From Endothia cerciana (Eukaryota > Ascomycota > Sordariomycetes > Diaporthales > Cryphonectriaceae), in the NCBI GenBank assembly GCA_026119935.1, contig JALRMH010000004.1, positions 1,362,411-1,426,410 on the forward strand: a stretch of 64,000 nucleotides of DNA, read 5' to 3'. Below, one piece after another: positions 20,321-30,636 of this stretch. Below the pieces are notes generated by a model. It worked only from the letters and a program-made list of their open reading frames with translations. It had not been told where the DNA came from and ran no database searches. The position numbers and the translations under genes were made by a program. Each line of letters begins with the position of its first letter. Position 1 is the first letter of the stretch.

Positions 20321-22990
20321 ATGCCTTCTCTACGGCAAGAAAACGCCCGCGTCCTGGGCGTCATCGTCGTCTTCATGTGGATGTTGAACTCAGGCGGCGG
20401 GGGCCAGTCCGGATACTTCACTGCGCCCCTTCTCGCACGAGGGCGGCTAGCGCGGCAGCAAAGCTCGTTTGGCGTCCTCAATTCCACGGCCTGGGGCGAC
20501 TTCAACCCGCGGCAGGCTATGGATCCGCCTAACGGTACGGAGACGACACGGTACCTGAACATGACAGGGTTTAGGGAGGCGGACCATCTTGCTTGGGAGG
20601 ACCTGGGCCGGTTCAAGGATAAGTGTCTGGACTGGAGCCGGAACACAAGTCCCTTGTTGCCGGCGAGGAGCGAGGCAGACGGGGTGCAGGAGATCGACGG
20701 GACAAGGGAGAGGTCTTCGTGGGACCTGGGGCTGGGCAGCGCAGTCTGGCAGAACGCGACGGGGGTCGTGAAAGGGTCCTGGGTCCGTCGCGAGGCGAGC
20801 GTGAGTCGCACATGGGCCGATTATAACCTCACGGCCATGACGCCGAGCATCAACTGGGCCGGTAGGCAAGGTGAGTGGAACCGCAACGTGACCGGCTCTG
20901 AAGGCGAGATGCAGCTCCGCGTGGAGGACAAGCGACGGCACATCGAATACGACGATGAGCTTGTCGACATTGACCACGGGCGGTTGAGTACCGGCGGTTC
21001 TGTGCGCGAGGTCGCGGCGACCCTGAGCGTCGAGGATGCGAGCCCGGACGGCAGCGGCGGCACATATGAGATGCGCCTGCATGGGGTGCATTGGCCGCGC
21101 CAGGGCAACATGCTACTTACCACAACGTCTGAGAAATTCGCAGGTATCTTTGGACTGCCACATCTCGCGCCCGATCAGAATTTCTTTCGGTCGAGTCAGA
21201 GGTTGCTCAACCAGACAATTCGTGAGCTTCTCGCCAAGAAGGAGAGGTCGGCTTTCATAGAACAGAGCAACCCTTGGACGTCGAGTGTCGGCGGTGCCGA
21301 GGATGTTTTCAACCCGAACCCACACTGCGAGTATGTGGTTTACCTGCAGGTTCATCCTTTCCGTGAGGACGGGCCGCTGCGGACGGAGGGCCAGAAGGCC
21401 TCGGTCGATAACCTGCACGATGTGGTCAAGTATATCGAAGGCGAGCTGCGATACCCTACTGGAGCGTGGGTACACCATGTCCCGGAGCTACAGATGTCTG
21501 CAATCATTTACTCGCCTGACTGCGCTTATTTCTTGGAGTCCAGAGGTCCTCCGGATTTCTCCCAGGTACAGGGCTACAATCACCTGGTCGGCTTCAAAGA
21601 GGAGATTTGGATATACGACGTCAACATCTGCATGCTGGTGATGGCTGCCATCGCCTTTGGGCAGGCGTACCTGCTCAAACTGCAGGTGAGAGAGTCCTGT
21701 ACTCCCTCCACAATGGGACGGGTGAGCTTCTGGACTCTGCTGGTGATGGTGCTGGCAGATGGCATGATGTTCGCACTCTCGGCCGCATTGGCTCTCGACT
21801 CCACGCACTTCTACCTCCGTGCACTGATGTTGACGTTCACCTTGTTTATGTCCATGATAATTGGCGGCTGCTTCTTAGGTGAAGTCTATCGAATCCAGGA
21901 ACAGGAATGGCGACCCCGTGAGCGTGAACACACCCCGAACAACAGCACACCAAGACCGCCATCGACGACAGCTCCTCCAACAGGCGACACGTTGCCACGT
22001 CCGGTCACCGCAGGCGTGGGAACTAGCCAAACAAACCTACCGATCATAGTACCATCAGATCAGGATGTCGATGCGGAAATCGCCGAGACCTTGACCGCTG
22101 GTGCTGCCGCCGTTCCTAACGCGGGCATACCTGGCACTGGCGCCCGGCAATCGGAGGTCCTGCCATTCGCTACAATCGTCGGTCGACTCATCCTCCTCGG
22201 CTCGGTCATCGGCTTCCTCTCACTCGCCGCGCGGTCGTGGTGGAAACCGGTGCGAAACTCTTTCGTCAACGCGACGCTGTTCGCCTACCTATCTTTCTGG
22301 ATCCCGCAGATCATCCGCAACACACAGCGCAACAGTCGCCGGGCTTTCTCTTGGCAGTTCATGGTCGGCCAGTCGGTGTTGCGGATTCTACCCGTGTCGT
22401 ACTTCTACCTTCACCCGAACAACCTGATCTTCTCGGAACCGGACCGGACCGCCTTTGCTGTATTGGCTGGGTGGCTATGGATGCAGCTCTGGATTCTGTT
22501 CTTCCAGGATATCCTCGGCCCACGACTTGGCCTGCCAGAGAGCTGGATGCCCGAGGCATGGGACTATCACCCAATCCTGCGCGAGGATAACGTCGAAGCA
22601 GGCGGTCTCCCCATCGGCCTCGTGCCGTCCTCGTCTGCCCCTTCGTCTCCCAGTCTCGAGAGAGCTCGCAGCATGTCCCTCAGCAGCGGGGGCGAGGCAG
22701 ATCGCGCGGTCCGTGGGAAGGGCTCCGGCTCGCACACGGCTGCCAAGGGAAGTGGCCGAGTGCACACGCGGGCTATCGACTGTGCCATCTGCTGTGAGGT
22801 GCTGGAGGTCCCCGTCGTCAAGGCAGGCGGGGAGGCCGACCCGGCCCTTGGAGGGGTCGCGGGCCTACTGGAGAGGAGAAAGTATATGGTGACGCCGTGT
22901 AGGCATATTTTCCACAGCGCGTGTCTTGAGGGGTGGCTTCGATACAGGCTGCAGTGCCCGATTTGCAGGGATGAATTGCCTCCTTTGTAG
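20321..22990 (+). CDS. Golgi Dsc E3 ubiquitin ligase complex, RING subunit (Tul1/DscA)
   Basis: An intronless gene of 889 aa. The Dsc complex ubiquitinates membrane proteins in the Golgi and endosomes, and in filamentous fungi it is required to activate the sterol-responsive factor SREBP. A hydrophobic segment near residues 12-22 acts as signal or first membrane anchor. It is followed by a luminal part of about 400 residues with several N-glycosylation sequons. A cluster of hydrophobic segments from about residue 430 to 740 forms the multi-spanning region, broken by a Pro/Thr-rich cytosolic loop. The C-terminal RING-H2 has C821, C824, C860, H862, H865, C868, C879 and C882, all present. The 35-residue gap between the first and second pairs is long, as in Tul1 relatives. 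The ATG at 20321 is the first in frame and precedes the signal-like segment. Confidence 0.94.
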   Translation: MPSLRQENARVLGVIVVFMWMLNSGGGGQSGYFTAPLLARGRLARQQSSFGVLNSTAWGDFNPRQAMDPPNGTETTRYLNMTGFREADHLAWEDLGRFKDKCLDWSRNTSPLLPARSEADGVQEIDGTRERSSWDLGLGSAVWQNATGVVKGSWVRREASVSRTWADYNLTAMTPSINWAGRQGEWNRNVTGSEGEMQLRVEDKRRHIEYDDELVDIDHGRLSTGGSVREVAATLSVEDASPDGSGGTYEMRLHGVHWPRQGNMLLTTTSEKFAGIFGLPHLAPDQNFFRSSQRLLNQTIRELLAKKERSAFIEQSNPWTSSVGGAEDVFNPNPHCEYVVYLQVHPFREDGPLRTEGQKASVDNLHDVVKYIEGELRYPTGAWVHHVPELQMSAIIYSPDCAYFLESRGPPDFSQVQGYNHLVGFKEEIWIYDVNICMLVMAAIAFGQAYLLKLQVRESCTPSTMGRVSFWTLLVMVLADGMMFALSAALALDSTHFYLRALMLTFTLFMSMIIGGCFLGEVYRIQEQEWRPREREHTPNNSTPRPPSTTAPPTGDTLPRPVTAGVGTSQTNLPIIVPSDQDVDAEIAETLTAGAAAVPNAGIPGTGARQSEVLPFATIVGRLILLGSVIGFLSLAARSWWKPVRNSFVNATLFAYLSFWIPQIIRNTQRNSRRAFSWQFMVGQSVLRILPVSYFYLHPNNLIFSEPDRTAFAVLAGWLWMQLWILFFQDILGPRLGLPESWMPEAWDYHPILREDNVEAGGLPIGLVPSSSAPSSPSLERARSMSLSSGGEADRAVRGKGSGSHTAAKGSGRVHTRAIDCAICCEVLEVPVVKAGGEADPALGGVAGLLERRKYMVTPCRHIFHSACLEGWLRYRLQCPICRDELPPL

Positions 22991-23979
22991 CGGTCCCAGA
23001 AAAGAGATAGGCTTCGTATCTACACACACCCGCCCTGGTGTTTGAAAGACCGTAAGTAGGTAAGTAGGGTGCCGTCTGTATTGCCATAGTATGTAGATAC
23101 TAGTAGTACTTCACAGCAGCCGAGTTTCCCTCTCAGTGCGGTGGCTATGAGGTCATCGCCAAGGGCCGGAGGCTCTGCCCACCGGTCGGGCGCGACCATG
23201 TAAGCTCCAAACCCCGCGTGATATTCCCGTTCCGCTAGAACATGCTAGCAGCTTCTATGGCATGGCTCACAGACGGCGTGAAAAGCAGCCACCCAATGTC
23301 GATGTACACTTATTGAATGCAAATCGCCGGGCTCGATATTTGGGCAGGGGACAAAGGAGACACAAGACAATCAACTCAAGTGCTACCAGGGTCAGCAACA
23401 GCACTTTGTCAAGACGCCCGCGTCTAGTGGGCTTAACAAGTCTACCATCGCCGTCTGGCAGTCAGGCATGCCAGCTGCAGACGCTTCGAGGGATACCCTG
23501 CGAGACTGCGTCAGAGCCCATCGAATGTTCTTGAAGCTCCCTCCTCGAACCCCACTTTTATTCCTGGCTCGAGTGACGGGGCGGCCTGTGATAGCCCATG
23601 CCAACCAACCCCCTTCATAGCCATCCAGCCTTGAACTTTCACTCAAAAGTCCCATAGCAACCTATAACTTGGCATAGGTTGTCAATTCATCAAAGTCTCG
23701 ACGGAGCCAAAAAAAAAAGATACTCCTCTCAAAGGCATCGCTGTTTTGATCAACGCAAAAATTGACCACCACCCGATTGAGATAGTTAAGTCAGTCGCAC
23801 CTCACCAAACATCACCTCGACTTTCCGCTCGCAATATCACACGATCATCTGAACACTATTTGTTTCACGATTGCTTCCTTCCCTACCGCACCAAGGCCTC
23901 GAGCCTGAATCCCCTACCAATTCCTTTCCGATCTGAACCCGACTCTTTTATAATCCAGTACGCAGCTCAGACCGCCAAC
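22991..23979. other. Intergenic region upstream of the DnaJ gene
   Basis: Holds the 3' flank of the Dsc ligase and the promoter of the DnaJ gene, including the heat-shock element at 23522-23540. The last 230 bp before the DnaJ ATG form a pyrimidine-rich leader. Confidence 0.6.
23522..23540 (+). promoter_or_regulatory. Heat-shock element
   Basis: The sequence reads cGAAtgTTCttGAAgcTCC: three perfect alternating nGAAn units plus a fourth with one mismatch. This is the binding site form for a heat shock factor trimer. It lies 440 bp upstream of the Sis1-type DnaJ start codon. I assign it to that gene by position and known heat induction of the family. Confidence 0.7.
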
Positions 23980-25313
23980 ATGGTCAAAGAAAGCAAGCTG
24001 TACGATTTACTCGGTGTCAAGCCTGATGCCTCTCAAGATGAGATCAAGAAGGGCTACCGGTAAGTGCCTCTGTCGCCACGACCCTGACTTGTCTTTCATT
24101 TCCCGCTCCCTTACGTTCCTCTTCCCCCCCCCCTCCCCCTTTCCCTTCCATTGGAAACAGCAGACTGACCACACGACTGTCAACAGGAAAGCCGCATTGA
24201 AATGGCACCCCGACAAGAACAAGGACAACCTCGACGCCGCCGAGAAGTTCAAGGAATGCTCACAAGCCTACGAGATCCTCTCCGACCCCGAGAAGCGCAA
24301 GGTCTACGACCAGTTCGGTCTCGAATTCCTCCTACGGGGCGGCGCCCCACCACCGGAGGGCGGGGCGGGCGCCGCAGGTGGCAGCCCGTTCGCCGGCACA
24401 GGTGGCATGCCGGGCGGCTTCAGCAACTTTGACTTCGGCAACCTGGGCGGTGGCGGTGGAGGAGCCCGGACGTTCCACTTCAGCACGGGCGGCGGCGGTC
24501 CCAGCGGCTTCAACCCATCGAATCCCAATTCCATCTTTGAGGCGTTCATGCGCTCGGGCGGCGGCGGCATGGGCGGGGACGAAGACGATGACCTGACCGA
24601 CCTCTTCAGCTCGTTCGGCGGCGGCGGCGGCGGCGGCGGGCGGCCGAGGACGCGCGTGAGGAGCGGGTTTGGCGAACCCGTGGGCCGCAGCGCGCGGCAG
24701 CACACGCCCGAGGTGACGACGGTGGAGAGGCCGCTGCCTGTGTCGCTGGAGGATATGTTCAAGGGTGCCCAGAAGAAGATGAAGATTAAGTGCAAGCTGT
24801 TCGACGAGAACGGCAAGCGCACGACGACGGAGAAGGTGCTGGACGTGCCGATCAAGGCGGGCCTGAAGAAGGGCAGCAAGATCCGCTTTAAGGGTGTGGG
24901 TGACCAGGAGGAGGGCGGACAGCAGGACTTGTGCTTTGTCGTTGAGGAGGTAAGTCACACACGCCACACGAGATCCCCGCCACCCCGAGGACGGGACCGG
25001 ATGCTGACAGCACGTGCAGAAACCCCACGTCCTCTACACCCGCGACGGTGACGACCTGATCATGTCTGTCGACCTCGAGCTCAAGGAGGCCCTGACCGGG
25101 TGGAAGCGCACGGTCAGCACCATCGACGGCAAGCAGCTCGGCCTCGAGAAGGCCGGCCCTACGCAGCCTGGCTCGCAAGATGTCTATCCGAACCTCGGCA
25201 TGCCCATCTCGAAGAAGCCCGGCCAGAGGGGCAACTTCATCATCAAGTACAACGTCAAGTTCCCCTCATCCCTAACCGCACAGCAGAAGCAGAAGCTCAA
25301 GGAGATCTTGTGA
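23980..25313 (+). CDS. Sis1/Psi1-type DnaJ (Hsp40) co-chaperone
   Basis: Exons are 23980-24059, 24187-24949 and 25020-25313, giving 378 aa. The protein stimulates Hsp70 ATPase activity and delivers substrates in cytosol and nucleus. The J domain is at residues 5-72 with HPD at 34-36. A long Gly/Phe-rich segment with many Gly runs extends to about residue 200. There is no CxxCxGxG zinc finger, which makes it a class II (Sis1-like) rather than a Ydj1-type protein. The two C-terminal beta-barrel domains carry [16 protein letters not shown] and [15 protein letters not shown]. The first intron (127 bp) splits the Arg27 codon of the J domain and contains long C runs. The last acceptor could instead lie 9 nt upstream, adding three residues. 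Confidence 0.95.
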
Positions 25314-27179
25314 GTGCAGTACTACAGATGTCCGGGCGGCAAGGACAGATTGGGCGTCCCATCGTGGCGGCGCCATGAGGAAGGGCGCGGGGCGTGAACT
25401 GTTGATTTTGGCGTTTGATGCTGTCAGGGCACGGGGCAAAAGATGAAAATACCCGAGCCGATTGAGCGAAGGAAAGGTGCCTGTCACTTCGAAGAACCCC
25501 CCTGCCTGGGTTGGTCGACAGCCTTTGCATTACGATATCCTCGACCTCACGCAAGAACCGCTCTCGCGTGGTGCCCTTGCTTTGTGTCGACGCTACGACG
25601 AAGGGGGAAGGCACCCGATGCCAGCGCGTGTGGGTGGAAGCATGCCTGGCCCGTCATCCCGATCAAGCTTGACGGCCAGAGGAAGTTGCACAAGAAGAAC
25701 GATGATGGATCATGAACCGCACGGAGTCCAGGGGCTGTTCTTTATTTTCTGTTTTTCCTTCGGGGCTATTCTCCCAACTTGTTAGGCACTCGCCTCTTCG
25801 GCTTCCGTCTTCATTTCTGTTCTTGAAGAGGCGGCCCGGGACATGCGTGGTTTCATTGGTTGTGTCTGTAGGCGGCTCTGGAGAGTCGTCGGGAGGCGGC
25901 ACGCAGTCATGATGGATTATTAGGCTCCTACAACATCAAGGCCCCACCATGAGAGCCTTCTTACCTGTTTTGTGATGAGCACATGCCGCCTGGCTGGTTG
26001 GTTCTATAGACTAGGAATGCTAAGACTGACGAGCTCTTGTTCAACGCCCCCGCGACTTTGTATCAGTGCAACATGAACTGAGTGGTATCCGCTTAATAGA
26101 TCTCGCATGATGGTTGTGACATCGGGTCATCTCAGAGGGGGGAGGATTGCCAACGCCGTGCCACCAGATAGCTCCCGCTTCCCTCAGGATGCGCCCGGCT
26201 GGCTGAGTGAGCCGTCGAGCGGCTGACTGTGGCACCACGGGCGCACGCCCGCTCACTGGGAGAGGAGGATCACACCTGGGCCTGGGGACTGTATTGTCCC
26301 ATTGCATAAAGGCTGTTCTTCTTTTCCCTCGGCCGGATGGAGGGATTCCGGAACGAGGACAGCAGGGACACGCATGCAGGTAAATACGCAGCTGCCTCGT
26401 GATGATGGTGCCCAGGTGTCACGGTCGCCCCGGGCGCTCGCCCCATCCCTGCCAGTCTGGGTCTGACCACGTACTACTTACTATAGTACAGCCCCTCCCC
26501 CCCTCCCCCCCATAGTGTGTGTGTGTGTGGTAGTGGGCGGCAGGCCGCACCGCCGGTCTGTGAGGACATAAATAGCACAGCTCCTGCTTACTGAAACAGT
26601 TCCTTCCCCCGTGGTGTCGGCGCGAAGGTGCTCGTGCCACTATTCCCAACCAATTGTGGACTGCCGGGGGCGCACGCACTTGCTTCTCCTGCCTGCATGT
26701 CTCTATTCCTGCCCACTTGGACTTGGGGGAGCCAGCCCATGGAGCCCGCCCGCCGTGGGTCTCCATGACGTATATTCACAGCAGCGAGAGCTAGCCTTGC
26801 AGCTGCAAGCTGCAGCTACCCCTCCCCCGCCCTCTGGCCCCTCTGTACCATCAGTATATGTAAAACCCATTGACATTCCCAAGAGTGAAGGCCACAAGAG
26901 GCCCAATCCTGACCTCCACCCCCATCTTTCTGACGATCTCCCGTCCCTCACCCACACGTCTTCCTTTGCCGCCGTCTCTTGACTAGAGCGCCCTTGGTTT
27001 GATTCGGCCCAACCCAATCAGATTCATTTTCCACACCAGACTAGACAAAGAGCATCTAGACCACCACCTAGACACCATCTGTCTTTGACATCCCGTCGCC
27101 GCTGCCCCAACAACCAGTCCAAACATAAACAGAAACAAACCAGCCCATCGCCCATCCACCATCCACCGCCGCGTTCACC
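25314..27179. other. Intergenic region
   Basis: About 1.9 kb with no convincing gene. It contains C-rich runs near 26498-26512 next to a GT repeat (about 26517-26528). The final 180 bp is an A/C-rich leader of the HAD gene. Confidence 0.6.
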
Positions 27180-27926
27180 ATGTCTGGCCGCAAGATCACC
27201 ACCATCCTCTTCGACTGCGACAACACCCTCGTCCTCTCTGAGGAGCTCGCCTTCGAGGGCTGCGCCGACCTCATCAACCAGATCTGCGAGAAGCGCGGCA
27301 TCAAGCTCGGGAAGCCCTTCACCGGCGACACCCTGATCGTCGAGTTCGTGGGCCAGAACTTCCGCGGCATGCTCAAGACCCTGCAGGAGCGCTACAGCTT
27401 CGAGGTCACCCCCGACGAGGAGGAGGCGTATGTCAAGGAGGAGGAGAACATCGTCATCGCCAAGCTCAAGGAGAAGGCCCAGCCCTGCAAGGGCGTCGAC
27501 GCCCAGCTCGAGAAGCTGGCCGCCTCGGGCAAGTACAAGATGGCCGTGGTCTCGTCCAGCGCCCTGCGCCGCGTCAAGGCCTCGGTCGAGAAGGTCGGCC
27601 AGGACAAGTACTTTGGCGATGACATCTTCTCGGCCGCGACCTCCCTGCCCAAGCCCACCAGCAAGCCTGACCCCGCCATCTACCTGCACGCCTGCAAGAC
27701 CCTGGGCGTCAGGCCCGAGGAGTGTGTCGCCATCGAGGACTCCAAGTCCGGTTCTCTCTCGGGTAGCCGCGCCGGCATCAAGGTCATCGGCTACGTGGGC
27801 CCCTACACCGACAGCAAGAAGGACGAGATGAAGAAGGTGCTGAGCGACGCCGGCTGCTGCGTCATCATGGAGGACTGGGACGAGTTCCCCTCCGTGCTCG
27901 AGCAGGTCGAGTCTGGCAAGGTCTAG
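27180..27926 (+). CDS. HAD-superfamily hydrolase (beta-phosphoglucomutase/GPP-like)
   Basis: An intronless gene of 248 aa. The start MSGRKITTILFDCDNTLV has HAD motif I as D-x-D-x-T, giving the nucleophile and acid/base aspartates. Motif II is VVSSSALR (Ser near residue 121). Motif III/IV is carried by KPTSKPDPAIY and by CVAIEDSKSG, where two acidic residues would bind magnesium. The helical cap between residues 20 and 90 makes it subclass I. The family removes phosphate from sugars or other small metabolites, or interconverts hexose phosphates. The exact substrate cannot be told. No targeting signal is seen, so a cytosolic location is likely. Confidence 0.9.
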   Translation: MSGRKITTILFDCDNTLVLSEELAFEGCADLINQICEKRGIKLGKPFTGDTLIVEFVGQNFRGMLKTLQERYSFEVTPDEEEAYVKEEENIVIAKLKEKAQPCKGVDAQLEKLAASGKYKMAVVSSSALRRVKASVEKVGQDKYFGDDIFSAATSLPKPTSKPDPAIYLHACKTLGVRPEECVAIEDSKSGSLSGSRAGIKVIGYVGPYTDSKKDEMKKVLSDAGCCVIMEDWDEFPSVLEQVESGKV

Positions 27927-28501
27927 GGGCAGGCCCTGCTCGACTAGCTGATGACATCGCCGCTGTCATCAGGCATTTTCATGCGTCTTTGGTACTCTTG
28001 TTGCCGAGGGCGAGCGGGATCATACAAAAGTGGTTTGCTGCGATTTCGGAGATGGACATGAACGACTACTAGACTAGTCAATTACGAAGTGAAACGCAAT
28101 GGAGATATACCATCACATGCACTATACCTTTCTAACCCCATCTGCCTAGTCCTCCGGAGGAGCCATGAACACTCTTGAATGCATTCTTTGAATGGGGCTG
28201 ACTACTTCCTGTTCCTGCATGCTTCCTTTCCTAGTCGCCTGAACTGTCCCTTTGGACATTTGATAGCAAAGAGAGCGGGGGGGAGGGGTTACCTCGCAGT
28301 CCTGCCTGATTCCATCATGGGGCCAGAGTCCCCCCTTCGCCGTCCCTAAACTTCATAATGCATCATGATGCATACCCCTCACGGAGTAATCTCGAGAAGG
28401 AAGTATTATAACAACCTGCCAATCAAGAGGACGGGTAGTAAGAGAGGAGGAAAGAGGAGGGAGGGGGCAGACTGTTCTACAGAGAATATATCACTAGGGA
28501 T

Positions 28502-28540
28502 CAGCCACCCACCCACCCAGCCAGCCAGCCAGCCAGCCCA
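28502..28540. repeat. CCAC/CCAG tetranucleotide repeat
   Basis: Three CACC units followed by about six CAGC/CCAG units. It resembles, on the opposite strand, the GGCT repeat at 1026-1071. Confidence 0.85.
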
Positions 28541-28823
28541 CGTAGCCCGGTGTCCGTTTCGCCTCTGCAAACCCTCGAAGGACCCCACCCCGCCTTGCGC
28601 TGCTCACTTGCGGGCAGGATACCGATATAGTGCGCCATAATATTGAGAAGGAGCCCGGGGGGAGGGGGGAGGCCTGGAGGGATCTTGGAGGGATCTCATT
28701 ATCGCGCTTACCGCGGAACCCGCTGGCCCTTGGATGGCCCCGTCAGGGTGACGGTGGTAGTCGCGCTGCGTCAGCTGGCTGGCTGTTTCCTCTGAGGGGT
28801 TTGGGGCAAAGTGTATGTTATAT

Positions 28824-28883
28824 GGCTGGGCAGGGCTGGGCAGGGCTGGGCAGGGCTGGGCAGGGCTGGGCAGGGCTGGGCAG
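28824..28883. repeat. Six perfect copies of a 10-bp unit (ggctgggcag)
   Basis: Six exact tandem copies with no mismatch, ending about 95 bp from the RIT1 stop codon. Perfect identity implies recent expansion. Confidence 0.95.
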
Positions 28884-28978
28884 CGGCTAAATCACCTGGG
28901 CCTGGGCCGGGCGGCAGCACATGTGCACGGCTGCATGCTGTCATGGGAGGGCACGACCGGCCCGACGTGGTGATCGGC

Positions 28979-30636
28979 TCATTTCCGCCAGTCCATCAGG
29001 AAGCTATTCACGCTCTGCAGCGTCGCGCGGTTGGGGTTCGCGCCGGGCATCGCGGTCATGATGCGGCCCAGCCTGGCCTTGATGAGCCCCTTGTTGAAGG
29101 ATGGTGCCCCTGCCGCCCCGCCCTCACCATCGCTGTCGTCCAGCGCCCTCACGATCCCGCCCCCGTCGTCCTCGAAACACCAGCACAGCAGGGCGAGGGC
29201 GACTCCGACGGAGAGGTCCCTGCCGCCCGTCTCGCAGGCGATGAGTATCCGCCTCTGCTGGTGCTGGCCCTCCCCGGTGGTCCCGGTCCCGGTCCTGCCG
29301 CTGGTGTGCAAGAACCGTGTTGTGAACTCGCAAATGATTGGCAGCGCCCCACGCAGGTTCCGGCTGGCTACCTTGTGCTTCCCGAGCCCGACCTCCATGT
29401 GGATCGCCGACCTGGTCCATGTCTCTGCTGGTGTGGCGGTTGGTAGGAGGGCGATCGTGCACCATGTGCAGTCGTCTGGGAGGGTTTGTGGTATCGGGAG
29501 TGGCGAGACGCAGAGGTGGGATGTGAGTTGCCGTGCTGCCGATGGGAGGGAGGTGGTGTCAGCACCGCTGGCGGTGTCCCCCGGAGGCCATCGTTCCGCA
29601 GACGCCACGAGGGACTTGATGAGATCTGGCAGGTCGGCCTCGGGAGTGGAGAGAAGCTGGTCTGCGTTTGCCCAGAATATGGGGGGCTCAAGGCCGTGGG
29701 CCCAGTTCTCAGTATCATCGCCTGCGCCCTGGATGTACCCGGTATGCCCACTCATCTCGCCATCGACCACTCTTCTCGAGGACGTACAACAGATGACAGG
29801 GCGGAACTCCTCGAAGATCTGCTGCGAGTCGCCATCGCCATCGGCCGTCTGGTGGTGGCCGAGGGCTGTCTCCTGGGTCACCCAGGTCGGCCTTAAAGGC
29901 TTTGAGATCTGTGACCGTAGACTGGCCAGGTCCATGTCGAGCTGCCTGAACGACTCCAACCCTTCGGGGATCCGTGACAGTGCCTGGCTTCTTTCCGAGT
30001 CCGAGACCGCGTTTGGCGGGACGTAGAGGTCGTGAAATCCGGGCTGGTCAGGGAAAAGTGCCCGGTTGAGCACGCAGCACCATATGGGGATGGTCTTGCT
30101 AAGAGCGTCGGGCATTCCTACCGGGCCGTGTTAGTATACGATACCCTGGTGTGGCTTCCACCCGGACTGATGACCTACTCTTCCCCCTCCGGGTCGAATC
30201 AACAATTATGATCCTTCACCCCGTCCCACCCCGGTCAGTCTGGCTCACCCGTCACCGAGCGCGTGAAACCCCCCACCCGGGGGACTGGGACTCACCCATC
30301 ACACCTCTCTATGACCGGCAGCAGGTGCAGGTTCAACCTCCTCGCCGAAAACTTCCACTGGCCCGTGTGCCCGTCTGTGCTCTTGAAATACGCACTCCCG
30401 CCCTTGACCTCCGGCCGGATGTACCAGCTGCCGCACCTCTCGTTCGCGACGAGGGGCCGTCCGCCCCCGAACGCCGCCGCCACCTCTTCGACGAAGCCTG
30501 CGTCCTGTCGGATCGACCTCAGGCGGTTCGTGATGGACAGGCTGGAGCGCTTCAGGTCGCCCAGGATCCGGTTGATGTTGTTGGTGCCGGCGCCAGCTGC
30601 CTGGGGGGGGAAGAGGATGTCGGAGAGGGATGTCAT
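28979..30636 (-). CDS. RIT1: Initiator tRNA 2'-O-ribosyl phosphate transferase
   Basis: Exons on the minus strand are 30636-30296, 30213-30179 and 30117-28979, giving 504 aa. Rit1 adds a ribosyl phosphate to A64 of initiator tRNA-Met in fungi and plants. This keeps the initiator out of elongation. The N-terminal part has the family segments WYIRPE, YFKSTDGHTGQW and RRLNLHL. The tiny 35-nt exon encodes IIVDSTRRGK, and the next exon continues with RMPDALSKTIPIWCCVLNR. Both are hallmarks of Rit1. The C-terminal domain carries ILIACETGGRDLSVGVALALL, a phosphatase-like P-loop. The last intron has a perfect TACTAAC branch point. An ATG further upstream (about 30740) is in frame, but 30636 gives the usual start. 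The gene is divergent from the Arg-rich protein gene. Confidence 0.95.

Larger units (their letters stand above)
27927..28978. other. Intergenic region with several tandem repeats
   Basis: Between the 3' ends of the HAD gene and RIT1. It holds an ACCC/AGCC repeat (28502-28540), purine-rich G blocks (about 28648-28672) and a perfect 10-bp tandem repeat (28824-28883). No gene is visible. Confidence 0.6.

Noticed and set aside
28502..28540. Short tandem repeats considered as a CRISPR-like array
   Set aside because: The units are contiguous 4-bp repeats with no spacers, and the genome is fungal.
29031..30026. 331-codon plus-strand frame
   Set aside because: It lies opposite RIT1, whose minus-strand exons carry clear family signatures. 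No motifs are visible in the plus frame.
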